Assembly (NCBI GenBank): GCA_001557505.1
Contig: LSAX01000009.1
Span: 1,550,001 to 1,614,000, forward strand
From: Reticulascus tulasneorum
Taxonomy: Eukaryota > Ascomycota > Sordariomycetes > Glomerellales > Reticulascaceae
Direction: 5' to 3'
Length of the DNA stretch: 64,000 bases
Position 1 is the stretch's first letter. Every line of letters begins with the position of its first letter. The notes under the pieces were generated by a model that saw nothing but the letters and a program-made list of their open reading frames with translations, was not told the origin of the DNA and made no database searches. Of this stretch, positions 1 through 10,777 are shown one piece after another. The position numbers and the translations under genes were made by a program.

Positions 1-2165
1 TAGACAACTGCTTCTGAGGCAAATCGCCACTTGCAGTTTTGCGCATCATATTCGGATAAGCTTCGCGGCTCAAGTGTTAATCGTAAGAACTCTGCTGGGT
101 CGAACACAAAGAAGGCTCATCCAGGGAGATATAGACCGAGAAAAATGTGGAAATCCCATAGTGGTTAGATATAAAGGCACGCATGCCGCCCTCCAAAATG
201 TGAAGACTATAACTTCGTCTGGAAATTAAAGGAGGGCTGTAGGATTGAAAGCGATCTCCCCAAGAAAGTATTCGTAAGTCAAGATCTGAATGGAGAAGTT
301 TAGCACAAGAAATATCTGAGGAAATAAGTCTTTGAGATCCCATAGCAAGGACTTGTTGCAAGAATAATTTAACCGTTGTCTTCAAAGGAACGAAAGAAGG
401 GTCTGATTCGCAACCAAGGCCCAACTGAAAGGATACCACATGAGCGAAGTATTGCTATTGACCATACTTCTACTTGGCTATGTTAATCATTACAAGATGT
501 TCAGCGGATTGATCACCTACCCAGCAGACAAGCCTGAGTTCTTCACAAGATATTCCGGAGCAGATTGGAAGTCCACGCCGTGTCGATGTGCGTGCCCAGT
601 TCGCCGACGGGCAAGACACGCAACTCGCGGACAATCTCTAGAACGGATCTATCGTGGCAAAGAGGAAGAAAGGATGAGTATCCGATAGGCAGCCAAGTAC
701 CAGGAGCGCACGCGCAACACCTGACAAGGAGTAGCAAAGCAGAAAAGCCTGTTCGTACGATGCCTGTTCCAAGACCATCATCTCTGTGATTCTTGCAGAG
801 AATACTAATGACTAGACTTGCGTGCTGCTGCAAGTCGATACGGGAAGCGGAACAAATCTGCCCCGGGATGACATTGTCAAGAGGATGTCATCCAAGCAGG
901 TCTCATCGCCGTGTCTTTGAGACGCGGCTGCTGCTTTGAAGTGACCATGGCAACGGGTTGCTGTCGGTGGAGAGAGGCTGGCTTCTGGCAAAAGTAAATA
1001 GGACTTGTGGGTTTTAATTGTGCCATGGCAGCTATTTCAACCAAAGCCAAATGCTCACTGGGAGGAGGACGATGTGATGTGTTCCCGCGCCCGTTGTGGG
1101 TTGGTATTATCGGTGAGCCGCGGGCTTCAGCGATAGCCCGGCATTTAATGCCGACAAACCCCCAACTCTGGCAAGGGTGAGCCCCCTGTAGTCAGGATTG
1201 CGAGATAGGAACAACCTCTCAGCCGAAGGCTGTAAAAACCCCCAAAAGATCTTACAACTATAAGTTAAGACCGCTAACACCAATCTCAAGCCGCCCCGGG
1301 GAATGCATCGAACAGCTTTCCATCCAGGAATCGCAACAGCCTGTTTTGCGAAGCAAGAAAAGCAAAACGAGTTCGAAGCGGTTACGTAGTCAGCACCAGC
1401 AAAGCTAGAGAGCTAGAGCTCGGCGATTTTCTTTAGGCTGAATCTACCCGCTGTGCATTGCAGATCCACCCACATACCGTTTGGGGCCTTGCTTTTTGCC
1501 TCAATCCAACGTCACGTTTCCCTCCCAAAACGCGTCAGGGGCATCCCCGGTTCGCGCGTTCTCATCGATCACTTTCATTTCCGGGCCATCCGGCGAGGCC
1601 TCGCACGGCAGGCACGGAGTGTTCCTCCCTTCGGAGCGCTGGCTATCTTCACGGTCGCACAGCGCGAGGTTGTGGAGCGTGAGCGAGTGCCGATACGAAG
1701 TTCACATGGGGGGGGGCAGAAGTCGTACGAACGCGTGGGCCCCTGAGCAGATCCTTAGGGCATCAGTAAGCCCATCCATTTCACCTCATTGCAAGTTCTT
1801 CTCGTAGATGTGGGCAAAAAGAGTCCCCCCTCACCGAGAAAGACTCGGCGACGGCGGGGTTGAATTGAATTATCGTCTATGTTCGTAATGCCAGCCAGCC
1901 CCTATAAAATAAAATAGCTGCCTCGTCCTGAGCCAGAAAAGTAGAGTAATCCATCAATACGCGTGCGAAACCAGCACTGACCGCAGTAAAGTGTTGTGAA
2001 ACAAATGGTATCCGGAGAAACAAGGTATTAACACACTCCGTCTTTATCTATCCACAAGAAAAAACCATACAGCCCGTCATGAAGCGTTTGCTGGGGTGCT
2101 GTAGCCATCCGGTCCTCTAATTTCCCATCCGCCCCGCCATTAGAAAAGTCGCAGTTCTATTTTGT
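1..2165. other. Intergenic, no gene recognised
   Basis: Only short, unrelated open frames occur on both strands; the longest (77-439, minus) has no motif I recognise. The right end contains the 3' flank of the minus-strand gene that stops at 2166. A G run lies near 1710. Confidence 0.6.
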
Positions 2166-4070
2166 TCATTCTTGCACTGTCTCCAGGCCAGCAGAGCTAG
2201 GCCTAGATCTCGATTCAGTCGGGGGATGGGCATCGAGGTGCTCGACCAGCTTGCCCAGGTCCCTGCCGTAGCCGTTGAATGTCTGAAGACAAGAGTCGCA
2301 CATTCTCACGTAGCACCATGAGCATTTGAACCTGTCTTCGGCGTCTGCCTTGTGACACGTCTGGCATGTCAGAGGATGGTTCTTGTTGCGGGACCGCTCC
2401 ATCTTTTGGTGTCGGTTATAGCAGTAGTACATGGAGTGCTTCAACGGCAGGGCGTTGACCACGCTCCCGGGTTCCAGCATCGGCTCCCCTGTCGTTGGGA
2501 AATATGACGCACGAGGGTCTGCTGGTGGGAGGTCCTCCATGCGCTGCTCCCGGTATTCGACTGCAGGTTCGGATTTCTTCTCCCGTAGCACCGGCCGCAT
2601 CTCCTGAACGTGGCTGGGGCCGGGACCAGGCGCTCGATCTCGTTCTGCAGGTTGCCATGGTATTCTCGGCTTGGTGGACGAGCTTCGTGGTGGGAACTTG
2701 ACCTGCGGGTCCGTGCCGTGGGTGGCTGCAGCATCTCCCGACCTCTCTCCCGGTTTCGCTCCAAAGTCGCGGATGATGGTAGGCGGCGCTTCGCTGCTCG
2801 TCATAGGTGGTGGGGATGGCTTTTTAATATCGGGAAGGCTGCGGGCAGCATGCAGGTCTCTGAGACCAACAGCTCTGCGCTGGATCACTGGCTTTGTCTC
2901 CGAGCTCGTGACTGCCTTTGTCGGTTCGGGAGATGACGCCGGCGACACCGGCGATACGATGATATCCGCAACAGGAGTTTGAACATCCTCTTTCTCGTAG
3001 TCCGGGGTAGGCAGGCGCTTCTGTCGCTGAGGAAGTGCGGAATCACTCTGCGAAGCCAAGTGTGACGTCCCATCTTCAGTTCGCAATGCTTGGAGCTTCG
3101 TCTTTAGCTTGGCGGCATTCTGGCCCATTGTTTCCGGTTCAGGTGCGACTTCTCGAGAAGCCACGGGTCGGATATTCCTGCCGGGCAGGCCACCAAGGGC
3201 GGGAGGGGGTTGTAATGGTGGTAGTGATTGCGAAGGCGTCTTCTGAGTGGATGATGGGAAGGGTGAATAGGAAGCTTTTGTTGCGGATTGTGAGGCAGCG
3301 GTCGAGCCGTGACTGACGGTTAGTTTGAGATCAAAAACATCGACACTTTTGTCTGACTTCACAGATCGCCTCCTCCATATTTGTGGTCTCGGCGGGGACG
3401 AGGTGACAAGGCTTGCCGGACTGGCGACAGCCGGCTCGGGCTCCGTCTTTGCGGGAGGGGGCGGTCTTTGCTCCTCTGTGAACGCCGGTGGCTGCGGCAA
3501 GCTCTTTTCGACTGCGGCTTTCCGTGACACATCTTGCACTTGCTGCACGGCATCGTACTCGTTGTCGAATGTGGACAGCGGCGTTAACAGCTCTTTCTTC
3601 CCACCCATTACATCGTGTCCAGGAGAGAGGGTCGGCTCCGAGTCCCTCTGGCTCGCACTCCCGTTCGACGACCTGACCAGCGACTCCCCCGACGACCTCG
3701 AGTACGCAGATAAAAGGCTGGATATCGACCCGCCGGGAGAGTGGTTCGCCGGTTTATGAGGCTCCTCTTGCACCGGCGGGAAGTCCTTCACAGGAGCAAC
3801 CGGCCGTCTGGGTATCGACATGACTGACGGAGTAGGGTTCTTGACGGGCGGTGCTGGAGGCAGAGACGAGGTCCGCGGTAGTTGCAGTGGCAGTGGCAGT
3901 GGCAGTGGTTTATCCGACATGGAGGAGGCTTCCTTTGGTGGGAGGCTAGGAGGTACGGACGGGAGCTGCTTGGACGGAGGTCGAGTATTGAAAGCTGGCG
4001 GAGTCGGCAGTGCTTTTGAGAAGCGCGACCTCCCGCTTTTAGGGGTCTGGAGGGAGTCGGTTTGCATCAT
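2166..4070 (-). CDS. Proline-rich protein with C-terminal ZZ-like cysteine cluster
   Basis: An uninterrupted 634-residue frame with no visible intron. The first ATG (4070) is followed directly by a second in frame. Residues 1 to about 530 are low-complexity and rich in Pro, Ser and basic residues, with many PPxP-like stretches that suit SH3-type partners, so this part is probably disordered. The last 90 residues are different: C569-x2-C572, C583-x2-C586, C591-x2-C594, then H611-x3-H615, a spacing that fits a cross-brace zinc fold related to ZZ or RING-like fingers. A GCAGTG hexanucleotide repeat (3884-3908) encodes the Pro-Leu alternation near residue 60. I recall similar unnamed proteins in other filamentous ascomycetes but no established function. 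An adaptor role is inference only. The frame is confident, the function unknown. Confidence 0.85.
   Translation of the reverse strand: MMQTDSLQTPKSGRSRFSKALPTPPAFNTRPPSKQLPSVPPSLPPKEASSMSDKPLPLPLPLQLPRTSSLPPAPPVKNPTPSVMSIPRRPVAPVKDFPPVQEEPHKPANHSPGGSISSLLSAYSRSSGESLVRSSNGSASQRDSEPTLSPGHDVMGGKKELLTPLSTFDNEYDAVQQVQDVSRKAAVEKSLPQPPAFTEEQRPPPPAKTEPEPAVASPASLVTSSPPRPQIWRRRSVKSDKSVDVFDLKLTVSHGSTAASQSATKASYSPFPSSTQKTPSQSLPPLQPPPALGGLPGRNIRPVASREVAPEPETMGQNAAKLKTKLQALRTEDGTSHLASQSDSALPQRQKRLPTPDYEKEDVQTPVADIIVSPVSPASSPEPTKAVTSSETKPVIQRRAVGLRDLHAARSLPDIKKPSPPPMTSSEAPPTIIRDFGAKPGERSGDAAATHGTDPQVKFPPRSSSTKPRIPWQPAERDRAPGPGPSHVQEMRPVLREKKSEPAVEYREQRMEDLPPADPRASYFPTTGEPMLEPGSVVNALPLKHSMYYCYNRHQKMERSRNKNHPLTCQTCHKADAEDRFKCSWCYVRMCDSCLQTFNGYGRDLGKLVEHLDAHPPTESRSRPSSAGLETVQE
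3884..3908. repeat. Coding hexanucleotide microsatellite (GCAGTG)4
   Basis: Four copies of GCAGTG in tandem inside the proline-rich gene. On the coding strand they give alternating Pro-Leu codons. Unit-length changes would not shift the frame. Confidence 0.85.
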
Positions 4071-7000
4071 TTTGACTTTCTTCCCCTATCGGCTGAAATG
4101 AGGGCACGCAGGAAGAGAGAACTCGGGACACCCAATGGCGAACGGAGGTGTGACCTGTATGGGGTGTAGGCAGCGTGTAATGGAAGAGGTGAACCCCCCC
4201 TTATTGCCAGAGGATCCGGTTCTTTGCCTGGTTTCTACTTCCGCACCAGCCTTGATGAACCAGCATCTGGGATTATGAGGAGGAGGCAGAGCAGCGAGCT
4301 TGCAAGCAAGGTGTGATGGTGCAGGAATTATGAGGTAAGGTGGGAGGTGGGCACGCACAGCAGGCAGCACGATGTAATGGTAGGTCGTAGTAAAAGAGGG
4401 CGTGTAATTTGGGGGGGGACCAGCTGCAGAGACGCTGACTCTGGGACATTTGAAAGGGGGTATCGTCTGTAAGATATGGATGGCTTCGTCCAGGACGATT
4501 GGTTCCCGCCGGGGGCAGAATAACCAGTTGTGTTGTGGCTCATCAATTTAGGATTTAGCTAGCTTTTCTTCTTCCCACTCTTCTTACATCCCACCCCCCC
4601 CACCCCCCCTGTTGGACAGATGGGCTCAGCTGCTGGGCTGAAACAGCCACTGGGTAAAAGAAAAGCAGCGAGCCAAGACTGGCTTAATCACGGGGAATTG
4701 CGTGTCACGTCAGGAACACTTTTGGTTTAGATGGGTTTTGATGACGGCAGAGGATTGGGGGTGGAACTTTACCAATTGTCAGCAGTGATACGAAGTCGTC
4801 TCGGAATTCACCACCTAATTACAAAGGGGATACTGGCACTGTTCCGTAGTATCCGATCCCTCGATGCGAGTCGAGATAGTCGTCTGTGCCGCCATAGGTC
4901 CTTACGATTTATTGACCGTATTCCGGTTTTGAACAGCGCTCTTGACCGCTCGTCTTACCCTACTACCAACACGAGGCGTCCCGGACCTAAAGTAAACATG
5001 GCGCGACTGGTGGAATGCGGGATGCGGAATGGGGAACTTCGGGAATGCACCGTTGCAGACAACCCACGAGTAAGCCACTGCACTGTCAAAATTGTGTAAT
5101 CTGAGGCCGCCTCTTGCCAGGCTACACAGCGTGACGGGAGACAAAGAGATAATGAGCTCGCCGACTCGATGATGTCCGGAACCCCTCACGGCTCTCTCCA
5201 TGGCAGCACTTCAAACTTCGGACTGCAGAGTCCTGGTTCACCGATCACTGCATGGCGATCGGCACCAGGGGGAGTCCAACGAGAGCTGGCAGCGGCGCCA
5301 TTGAAGAGAGACACCTGCCACCATCGCCGGGCACTAGCTAATGCCTTCCAGCAAACGGGGTCTCGCAAAAGACAGCAGCTCCACTCGGAGTGACGAAGCC
5401 TCCTCAAACTTGCCAGCATCGCTGGCTGAAGTTAAAACCAGGGAAACCTGGCTGAACCTAGCAGCGCATCGCAATGCGTCTGCGCGCACAGCGTCGAGAT
5501 CAGACTGCATTACCGGGCTGCGCATCAAGTCCCCCGTTTTCTGAAGCCCAGGAGCAGCCCATCACCGAGGGGTTCTCACGTCGCTCCGATCATAGTGCCC
5601 CTGAATTATGGCGATAGTTGGAAAATCCCGCCATAAAAGATGGGACGACTTTGGAGGACCTAATTAGTCTTGGTATACCTCCGTACCTACGTCCAGATTA
5701 CATAGGTAAGGTAGTAAAGGGGAGGGGTGGGCGGAAGGGTGGATCTGTCGGTGGCGTCTGTCGACTCTCGGTCTGTCCCACCGCGTTGGGACGGCAATCT
5801 CGACAGGAAGGAAGGCCATTTCATTTGAATGGCATAATGAAGGAAAGCAGCTTTCTCACCATCTCAGTGGACGACGTTTAAACGGTACACCCATTTTGCC
5901 GTTATTCGAGAAGAGATCGGCCCTCCCCCAATGGGACAGAGGCAGGTAGATGGCTCGCCTCGTGGAAGGAAAAGAAAAGGGCGAGAAGGGTCGCATTGCT
6001 GCATGTAACCGTGCGTGCCGGGCAAGGGGCCTGCTTGCTTGCGCATGGCGGAAAATAAATTGACGTTTAATGAGCTCTGGAGCCTAGCCTACTAGGTTTG
6101 CCGTGGAGTCGTTCCTACGTGGTAAGGTTGTGTTGTTGTGCCGCGGTGGTACTGCAAACTAACTTAGAGCGTACCTAATAATAAGGCGCTATGGATCGTT
6201 TCAGTGTTTCACAACCTTGATTTCTGGAGATGAGCTTTTCCATTCCATCCCGCGTGTTCTTGTTGGTAGTAGAATTGTTGGCCGCTCCATTTCTTCGACC
6301 GCCTGTGTTTTTCCCCACGGCTTCTTCGCCTTCTTCGGATACGGGTGTTCCCTGCAGGCAGGTTGCAGCTCGCGAACATCCTCGCGACCCAGTCTACCTA
6401 GTAGATGGCATGTTCTGTTCTTGACAGCTCGAGTTCCAGGTTCAGTGGGCTCTGCAGCGATCTACAAGGTCTGATACATTGTGCATAGCGGGCTGGAGTG
6501 GGGTGCCATGGTGGAAAGGGATCTAGCGAGATGCCCGATGCCTCCTCAGTGGGTGCGCTCGTCTCAATTTTTGCCCACGGGCGTTTTTGGGGGGGGGGGG
6601 GGGGGGGGGAGTGGTGCCAGGCTGCGAATCGTGTGCCAGTTGGAAGCCATCGGGGCAGGCTCTCGTGACTTTACACGTGCGAAGATGGCCAGGACAATCC
6701 CATTTTCCGACCGTGTAACTTACCTCTAATAGTTACGTAGTAGAGCCATTTCTACGGAGGATCTTGCCCGCATGTGCCCCGGGAGCTGTAGACCAAACAC
6801 GCCCGAGTCCCAAATCCCCAATGACTAAGTATATAATTGCCATCCAATCTCGAACTTGACATTATTAACATGACGTCAAATCTTGAGCTCCCAATCCCCC
6901 AATCCCCCCACCCCGATTCGATGCAGGCATCCTCCGTAAGGCCTAGTTCTATCTGTGGACAAGGCTTCTAGTCCTTCGTAATAGCAGTTGGGAATGCGGC

Positions 7001-7578
7001 CGTTTCGTCACCGCCTGCCCGGAATTCCGCGCACTAGAGGGCCAAATCTCACTCGGTAACCAGACCAGACTACACTTTCGGCTAGGCACGAGGGGCGAAC
7101 AGAGATAAAACTGGCTGTGATTCTGAACTATCCTCGCCATTGTAGCTTGCCCGTGCGCTCAATCTTCTTGTGGATAAAGGAACGATCTCATGTTGTATCC
7201 GTATCCCCACTTGTCGGCAGCATACCAATTGGTCTGCGCGCTGTTTACTACGTAGTGCGTTCGCCTCCGATCGAGCGAGGAACCGGGTCCGGGAGGGGCT
7301 TGACCCCATCCCATTGCAACCCTATCTAGGCCCAAAACGAATGGACACTGCGATTCTTTCTCGATAAGCAGCCCTCAACGCCTGTAGATAACTGTATGGT
7401 CGTTGAGAGAATGTCCCTTCTGGCATGCACGGGCAATCGACGGTCAATTCCAAGCCCGTACTTAGTCTTGGTGTTTGAGCTGTAGCTTGGTATTTAAGCT
7501 TTGGCTTGTTCCCATTGTCCCGTTTGCGTTGGAGTTTCCTTGAAATACAAGCACAGCGGAAACTGTTAGACCTTCAAG
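4071..7578. other. Intergenic 3.5 kb; two promoter regions, poly-G run
   Basis: This stretch lies between two divergent genes, so it should contain both promoters. Near 4590-4610 there are C-rich runs, and at 6589-6609 an uninterrupted G run. A TATA-like ATTTAAG lies near 7491, about 85 bp before the transporter ATG. I see no coding frame with a recognisable domain. Confidence 0.6.
6589..6609 (+). repeat. Poly-G homopolymer, 21 bases
   Basis: Twenty-one consecutive G residues directly after five T residues. It lies in intergenic DNA about 1 kb upstream of the MFS gene. Confidence 0.9.
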
Positions 7579-9436
7579 ATGAGTGGTGATGCCGTGTCGC
7601 ACGGCGAGAACAGCCTCGCCAACCCGACCGAGACGTCGCCTCTGCTCGGCCAGACGGATGCCACTAACCCCATAGACCCGGCAGCCGTCAATGGCAATGG
7701 GCACGTCGAGAATGGCCAGCAGCAGGATGATGATGTGGTTGACCGGAGCGGGATCCCCGCGATGGCAGCAAAGCTGCATCTTCTCATCCCCGCTCTCGGC
7801 ATCGGCGTACGTGGATCTCCATATCCGGATCCTGCACCAAAACTGAACCATCATCCCAGATATTCCTCTGCGCAGTCGACCAGCTCCTGACGTTCGCAAC
7901 CTACGCAAAGATAGGAAGCGAGCTCCATGCGCTGAACAGCACCAGCTGGATAGCCACAGCGTAAGTCGTCGTGTTACCGCCTCCTCCTTCGCCCCGGGCC
8001 TGCCTCGCTACCATCTCGCAGATACTTCATCACCCTCACCAGCTTCCAGCCCCTCTACGGCAAGCTCAGCGACATCTTCGGCCGGAAGGAGTGCCTTTTG
8101 TTCGCCTATGTCGTCTTCGGCTTCGGGTGCCTGGGCTGCGGCTTGGCGCAGGACATCACGCAGCTGTGCCTGGCCCGGGCCGTGGCCGGCGCGGGCGGCG
8201 GCGGCATGAATGCCGTCGTGAGCATCCTCGTGAGCGATATTGTGCCGCTCCGGGACCGTGGCGTGTGGCAGGGCTACATCAACATCATCTTTGCGGCTGG
8301 CACGTCGACCGGCGCGCCGCTGGGCGGTCTTATTGCCGACACGATTGGGTGGCGATGGTAAGGACGGAATCCCCTGCTCTCACAGGTTTTGAGATGGAGT
8401 TATGAAACTGACCAAAGTGTCCAGGGCGTTTTTCGGCCAGGTACCATTGTGCGTCGCCGCTTTCGTCTCCGTGTTCTTCCTGCTCGAGGTGCCGCAGACG
8501 GACCACTCCCACTGGATGAAAAAGGTGGCGCGCATCGACTTCCTCGGCGCCTTCTCCCTCGTCTCCGGTGTCATCGCCCTCCTCGTCGGCCTCGACGCGG
8601 GCAGTAACCGCGGCTGGGACCACATCATCACCATCGTCGGGCTCGCGCTGACCATTCCCCTGTTCGCCATCTTCGTCCTCATCGAGATGAAGGTCGCCTC
8701 CCATCCGTTCGCGCCAGGACACATCATCTTCGACCGCTCGCTGTTCGCATGCTACCTCGCCAACTTCTTCGGCGTCTCGGGCCAGATCGCGGCAATCTTC
8801 ATCCTGCCGCTGTATTTCCAGGCTGTCGAAGGGCGCTCGGCAGCCGATTCCGGTGCTCTTCTCGTCCCTGCCATGATCGGGAGCGTCAGCGCCTCGCTCG
8901 GGGCGGGGCTCATTATGCGTAGGACGGGTCGCTATTACTGGCTCACCGTATGCTCCTTCGGCCTGCTCCTCTTCTCCGTCGTCCCTCTCTTCGTTTCGGC
9001 CTGGTTCGAGAATACAGTCGGGCTGGTGGTTGGTCTCGTGGTCGTCGGAGTCGGTGCCGCCTCCGGGATCACCAGCACTCTCATCGGCCTGTTATCTAAC
9101 GCGGCGGTGGAGGATACGGCCGTTGTCGTTGCTTGCTCCTACCTCTTCCGCTCCTTGGGCTCCAGTATAGGCATCAGCATTAGCTCCGCCGTGCTTCAGC
9201 AGGTCTTGCGGGTGCAGCTCGCTGCGCGCTTGAGCGATGGCGACCAAGCGAGGGACATCGAGGAGCGCGTGAGGGAAAGCTTGGACTATATCAAAGAACT
9301 ACCGCCAAAGATCGCGGATCAGGTTCGAGAAAGTTACCAGGTTGCCTCGATTGGTGCCCTAGCTCCTGCGACGGCGTTCTTGTTATTTGCATTCTTGGCT
9401 TCATTCTTCATAAAAGAAAAGCTTTTGAAGAAATAG
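7579..9436 (+). CDS. MFS transporter, DHA2/vacuolar basic amino acid (VBA/Fnx1) type
   Basis: Four exons join in phase: 7579-7806, 7860-7960, 8022-8357 and 8425-9436, giving about 559 residues. The hydrophilic N-terminus (about 70 residues) carries an acidic dileucine ETSPLL, a vacuolar or lysosomal sorting signal in this family. The multi-span body contains the MFS loop 2-3 signature GKLSDIFGRK and a Gly-rich segment, and its length suits the 14-helix drug:H+ antiporter family 2. Family knowledge: yeast Vba1-3 and fission yeast Fnx1 move basic amino acids into the vacuole, while plasma-membrane drug exporters share the fold. The dileucine makes me favour the vacuole, but the substrate cannot be read from sequence. 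The introns have GTACGT, GTAAGT and GTAAGG donors. The gene is convergent with the lactonase gene, with 558 bp between their stop codons. Confidence 0.85.
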
Positions 9437-9994
9437 ATCTTAGACGAAGGTTCGGAAAAGGTGAAAAGTCGGCCGCAATGTCAGTCATACACAAATTTTG
9501 AATGAAAACGTCTCTGGGCGTGGCGTGCGTGGCCACTGGATGCCAGAAGCATCCTGGAAGTCTTCCGTCATAGATCACCCATAGCACAACAAAGATTGTG
9601 CGTCATATATAGAGCCTGAGAGACATCAGTGGGATTATCTGTAATCTACGGAACTTTTATCGTTCCCAAAAGCCGCTATCTAGTAAAAAGTGATCGCGCA
9701 ACACCAAGTTCAGTAGTTGGTGATCCCAGCTTTCCCGTTTCATGCCTCGTAATGTAGTGGATATCAATGGAAATAGAATCAAGTGAAACGAATGCGTCTC
9801 GCTTCGCTCTAATACCTGGCAGACGTTTTCACATCCCGAGGCTCCGTCTTCAGTTACGGTGTGCAGTTCCGTCTAAATGCAGCGAGAAGAGAGGAAGCGC
9901 CGTCTTGGAGATCCAGAAGAATAATCCTGATACGCCGCCCCTCATCATTGGCGCATCGTCAAGCCTGATTCTACTTGTTCCGTGCCGCCTCGTC
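9437..9994. other. Shared 3' region of convergent genes
   Basis: 558 bp between the stop codons of the transporter (+) and the lactonase (-). It should hold both polyadenylation regions. No gene seen. Confidence 0.6.
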
Positions 9995-10777
9995 TCATAG
10001 GAAACCTCGTCGAGGAAAGCTTACGCCCTCGACAGCTGCGTTGTCCACAAACCAGCTGCACCGATCCCCTGTGGCCTCGTTAACGAGAGCACAAGGCAAG
10101 CCATTGCCGTCTTCGAATATTTGCTTCATGATCTCCTTCTTCCCACCACCGGTCGCGATGAAAGCAACCTTGACTGCGTGCGTCACGACGGGAAGCGTAA
10201 GTGTAATTCGCTTTGGTGGCGGTTTCGGGCTGTCCTCAATCGGAGCAACCCAGGCATCAACCTCCCTCAACAGATCATGACCGGGAAACAAACTGCAAGT
10301 GTGACCATCGGGCCCGCACCCGAGCAGTAAGAGATCAAAAATCGGCAATCTTACGCTATCGCGGCTCGCGAAGCTTGTGACCAGCAGTTGCTCGTACTGG
10401 TCCGCCAGTTCCTGAGTGTCGTCCAGATGAGCGACGTCGATGGGGTGGACGGTCGGGGCGCCCAGCTCGGCAGGGATCTTATCGAGGAGTTCAGACTTGA
10501 CTAGGGCGTAGTTGGAGTCGGCATGGTCAAGCGGGACGGCGCGCTCGTCGGCGAAGAAGATCTCCCATTTGTCGAATTTGACGGTATCGTCGGGGCCGCT
10601 TGGCGGCGAGAGGAGGGCTTGCGCCAGGGTTTTGGGAAGCGAGCCGCCCGACACAGCGACCTTGAAGACGCCATGGCGAGTTAGACCGGCATTCTGGGCT
10701 TGGATGACGTAGGAGCGGAGAGCTGGCGTGAGGGCGTCGACGCTGTGGAAAGCGTATAGATTCGGTTGCTTGCCCAT
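9995..10777 (-). CDS. 6-phosphogluconolactonase (SOL family)
   Basis: An intronless 260-residue protein starting MGKQPNLYAF at 10777. The frame stays open upstream to 10906, but the added residues are not family-like and this start gives the usual length for the family. The enzyme hydrolyses 6-phosphogluconolactone to 6-phosphogluconate, step two of the oxidative pentose phosphate pathway, in the cytosol. Visible family motifs in order are SGGSLPK (sugar-phosphate loop), FFADERAV, LLGCGPDGHTCSLFPG (the most diagnostic segment) and KRITLTLPVV. A Lys-rich GGGKKE turn follows, and the protein ends soon after, as expected for a complete lactonase/glucosamine-phosphate-isomerase-like domain. The other yeast SOL branch (Sol1/2) lost activity; this one keeps the intact motifs, so I infer an active enzyme. 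Upstream lies more than 3 kb without a recognised gene. Confidence 0.93.
   Translation of the reverse strand: MGKQPNLYAFHSVDALTPALRSYVIQAQNAGLTRHGVFKVAVSGGSLPKTLAQALLSPPSGPDDTVKFDKWEIFFADERAVPLDHADSNYALVKSELLDKIPAELGAPTVHPIDVAHLDDTQELADQYEQLLVTSFASRDSVRLPIFDLLLLGCGPDGHTCSLFPGHDLLREVDAWVAPIEDSPKPPPKRITLTLPVVTHAVKVAFIATGGGKKEIMKQIFEDGNGLPCALVNEATGDRCSWFVDNAAVEGVSFPRRGFL

Noticed and set aside
77..439. 120-codon minus-strand frame at the window edge
   Set aside because: No recognisable domain or motif; this length is expected by chance several times in the window.
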